From: Aquificaceae bacterium
GTDB lineage: Bacteria > Aquificota > Aquificia > Aquificales > Aquificaceae
Assembly (NCBI GenBank): GCA_015490105.1
Contig: WFYK01000146.1
Span: 1-14,460 of the forward strand
Length of the DNA stretch: 14,460 nucleotides
Direction: 5' to 3'
Shown: piece by piece, positions 13,645-14,460 of the stretch
Layout of the letters: every line of letters starts with the position of its first letter
How positions within the stretch are numbered: position 1 is the stretch's first letter
Translations under genes and position numbers: made by a program
The notes under the pieces: model-generated
The model's input: the letters and a program-made list of their open reading frames with translations, nothing else
Told to the model about the DNA's origin: nothing
Database searches by the model: none

Positions 13645-14279
13645 GCGTATTTGACAAGTTTGCTCTTAGGTATGACCTCTGGTATGAGAAGCCCTTCGGT
13701 AGGAGTGTATTCGAGGTGGAAGTTGAGTGCTTGAGGAGCTTCATACCGAAAGGTAAAGTGTTGGAAGTAGGTGTCGGAACGGGGAGGTTCGCTCATGCTC
13801 TCGGTGTAAATTTCGGCCTCGATCCCTCCTTTGAAATGTTGAAGATCGCAAAGAAACGGGGGATACACGCGGTAGTCGGGATTGGAGAGAGTTTGCCTTT
13901 CAAAAGTGAGGTGTTTGACGCTTGCCTTTTAGTGGTAACCCTCTGTTTTGTAAAAGATCCCCTTGAAGTCTTAAGAGAATGCGGAAGGGTTTTAAAGGAA
14001 GGGGGAAGACTAATTCTGGGTCTCGTTCTTTCTGAGAGCCCGTGGGCGGACTTTTACAGAAGGAAAGCCGAAGCGGGTCACCCTATATACAAGCTCGCAC
14101 GTTTTTACTCTTACGATGAGGTTGGAGGGTTTCTTAAAAGGGGAGGCTTTCGAATAGATAAGGTAAGGTCCGCTCTTTTGGGGGATCCTCAAGATGAGAG
14201 TGAAGTGGAAGGTAAGGTCGTTGATGGTTTTATAAAGGAGGCAGGCTTTACCTGTGTATGCGCTGTTAAAACTTCTTGA
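13641..14279 (+). CDS. Class I SAM-dependent methyltransferase
   Basis: A 212-residue Rossmann-type methyltransferase of the UbiE / methyltransferase-11 group. Motif I is VLEVGVGTGRFA (40-51). The acidic residue that binds SAM ribose is probably D61 in GLDPSFEMLKIA. ESLPFKSEVFDACLLV (83-98) covers motifs II-III, and VLRECGRVLKEGGRLILG contains the usual post-core helix and strand. No membrane segment or substrate-specific domain is seen. The start is GTG at 13641, overlapping the gspM stop by four bases (GTGA). Its last 14 bases overlap the regulator gene on the other strand. Class is certain; the substrate cannot be told, and linkage to gspLM may only reflect operon packing. Confidence 0.85.
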   Translation: MSVFDKFALRYDLWYEKPFGRSVFEVEVECLRSFIPKGKVLEVGVGTGRFAHALGVNFGLDPSFEMLKIAKKRGIHAVVGIGESLPFKSEVFDACLLVVTLCFVKDPLEVLRECGRVLKEGGRLILGLVLSESPWADFYRRKAEAGHPIYKLARFYSYDEVGGFLKRGGFRIDKVRSALLGDPQDESEVEGKVVDGFIKEAGFTCVCAVKTS

Positions 14280-14460
14280 TGGGTATCTTGTATTTTTTTA
14301 TTCTGTAGTCGAGCTGGCGCAGGGTGTAGCCTAAAAGCTTGGCTGCGCGGGACTTTACATATCCGGTTTTTTCTAACGCTTGTATGATCTTTTCCCTTTC
14401 GGTAGCTTCTATCTGTGCGGGAAGGTCTACCAGATCATCACCCACGTCTTTCAGAGGGGA
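14266..14460 (-). CDS. Sigma-54 dependent NtrC/NifA-type regulator, C-terminal Fis-like DNA-binding domain (partial)
   Basis: The reverse strand is open from the window edge to TAA at 14266-14268 and encodes 64 residues, ending in KYKIPIKKF. The segment EREKIIQALEKTGYVKSRAA followed by KLLGYTLRQLDYRIKKYKI is the Fis-type helix-turn-helix that ends NtrC-family enhancer-binding proteins; LGYTLRQLDYRIKKY is closest in style to NifA-type ends. Such proteins bind upstream of sigma-54 promoters and use an AAA+ domain, which would lie outside the window, to open them. What it senses cannot be known from this piece. The gene converges on the methyltransferase gene, sharing 14 bases. Confidence 0.85.
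   Translation of the reverse strand, partial: SPLKDVGDDLVDLPAQIEATEREKIIQALEKTGYVKSRAAKLLGYTLRQLDYRIKKYKIPIKKF

Noticed and set aside
14280..14300. T-rich stretch after the methyltransferase stop as a terminator
   Set aside because: No stable GC-rich inverted repeat precedes the T run, and the bases are codons (KK, I) of the regulator on the minus strand.

Overview
The window looks like a chromosomal piece of a thermophilic bacterium, most likely of the Aquificales (Aquifex / Hydrogenobacter / Thermocrinis type). This is inferred from the Lys/Glu/Arg-rich, Gln-poor proteins, heavy use of AGG, AGA and ATA codons, very tight gene packing, unrelated genes strung together, and an enlarged class II lysyl-tRNA synthetase. 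Nearly every base is coding. I see no tRNA, rRNA, insertion sequence, CRISPR array or prophage, and no non-coding stretch longer than about 60 bases.

Layout. 1-267: 3' end of a sirtuin deacetylase gene. 314-2287: a degenerate HD-GYP/GGDEF protein followed directly by an ArsA/Get3-like ATPase. 2256-3824 (minus): an orphan MlaD-type lipid-transport protein with a long helical region and a beta-rich C-terminal domain, convergent with and overlapping the ATPase gene. 3843-4766: pyrD (dihydroorotate dehydrogenase, type 1B), divergent from mlaD with only 18 bases between the start codons. 4824-6281: a three-gene signalling operon of two paralogous membrane HAMP proteins and a roadblock/LC7-like protein, behind a promoter whose -35 box is a perfect TTGACA. 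6300-10929: lysS, pyrE and infB. 10893-12146: queE and a YkgJ-type cysteine-cluster protein. 12164-14279: gspL, gspM and a SAM-dependent methyltransferase. 14266-14460 (minus): C-terminus of an NtrC/NifA-type sigma-54 activator, represented by its Fis-like DNA-binding domain.

How the genes relate. Housekeeping functions (pyrimidine synthesis, lysine charging, translation initiation, queuosine synthesis) are mixed with envelope and signalling genes. pyrD and pyrE are separated, and gspLM lie apart from any other secretion gene visible here, a scattering known for Aquificales. The most original part is the HAMP-HAMP-roadblock operon: two small membrane proteins with neither a recognisable sensor nor an output domain, translationally coupled to a soluble protein that could serve as their partner. 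Other points of interest are an HD-GYP domain lacking two metal-ligand histidines, an extra OB-like module in lysyl-tRNA synthetase, and near-leaderless promoters at pyrD and lysS.
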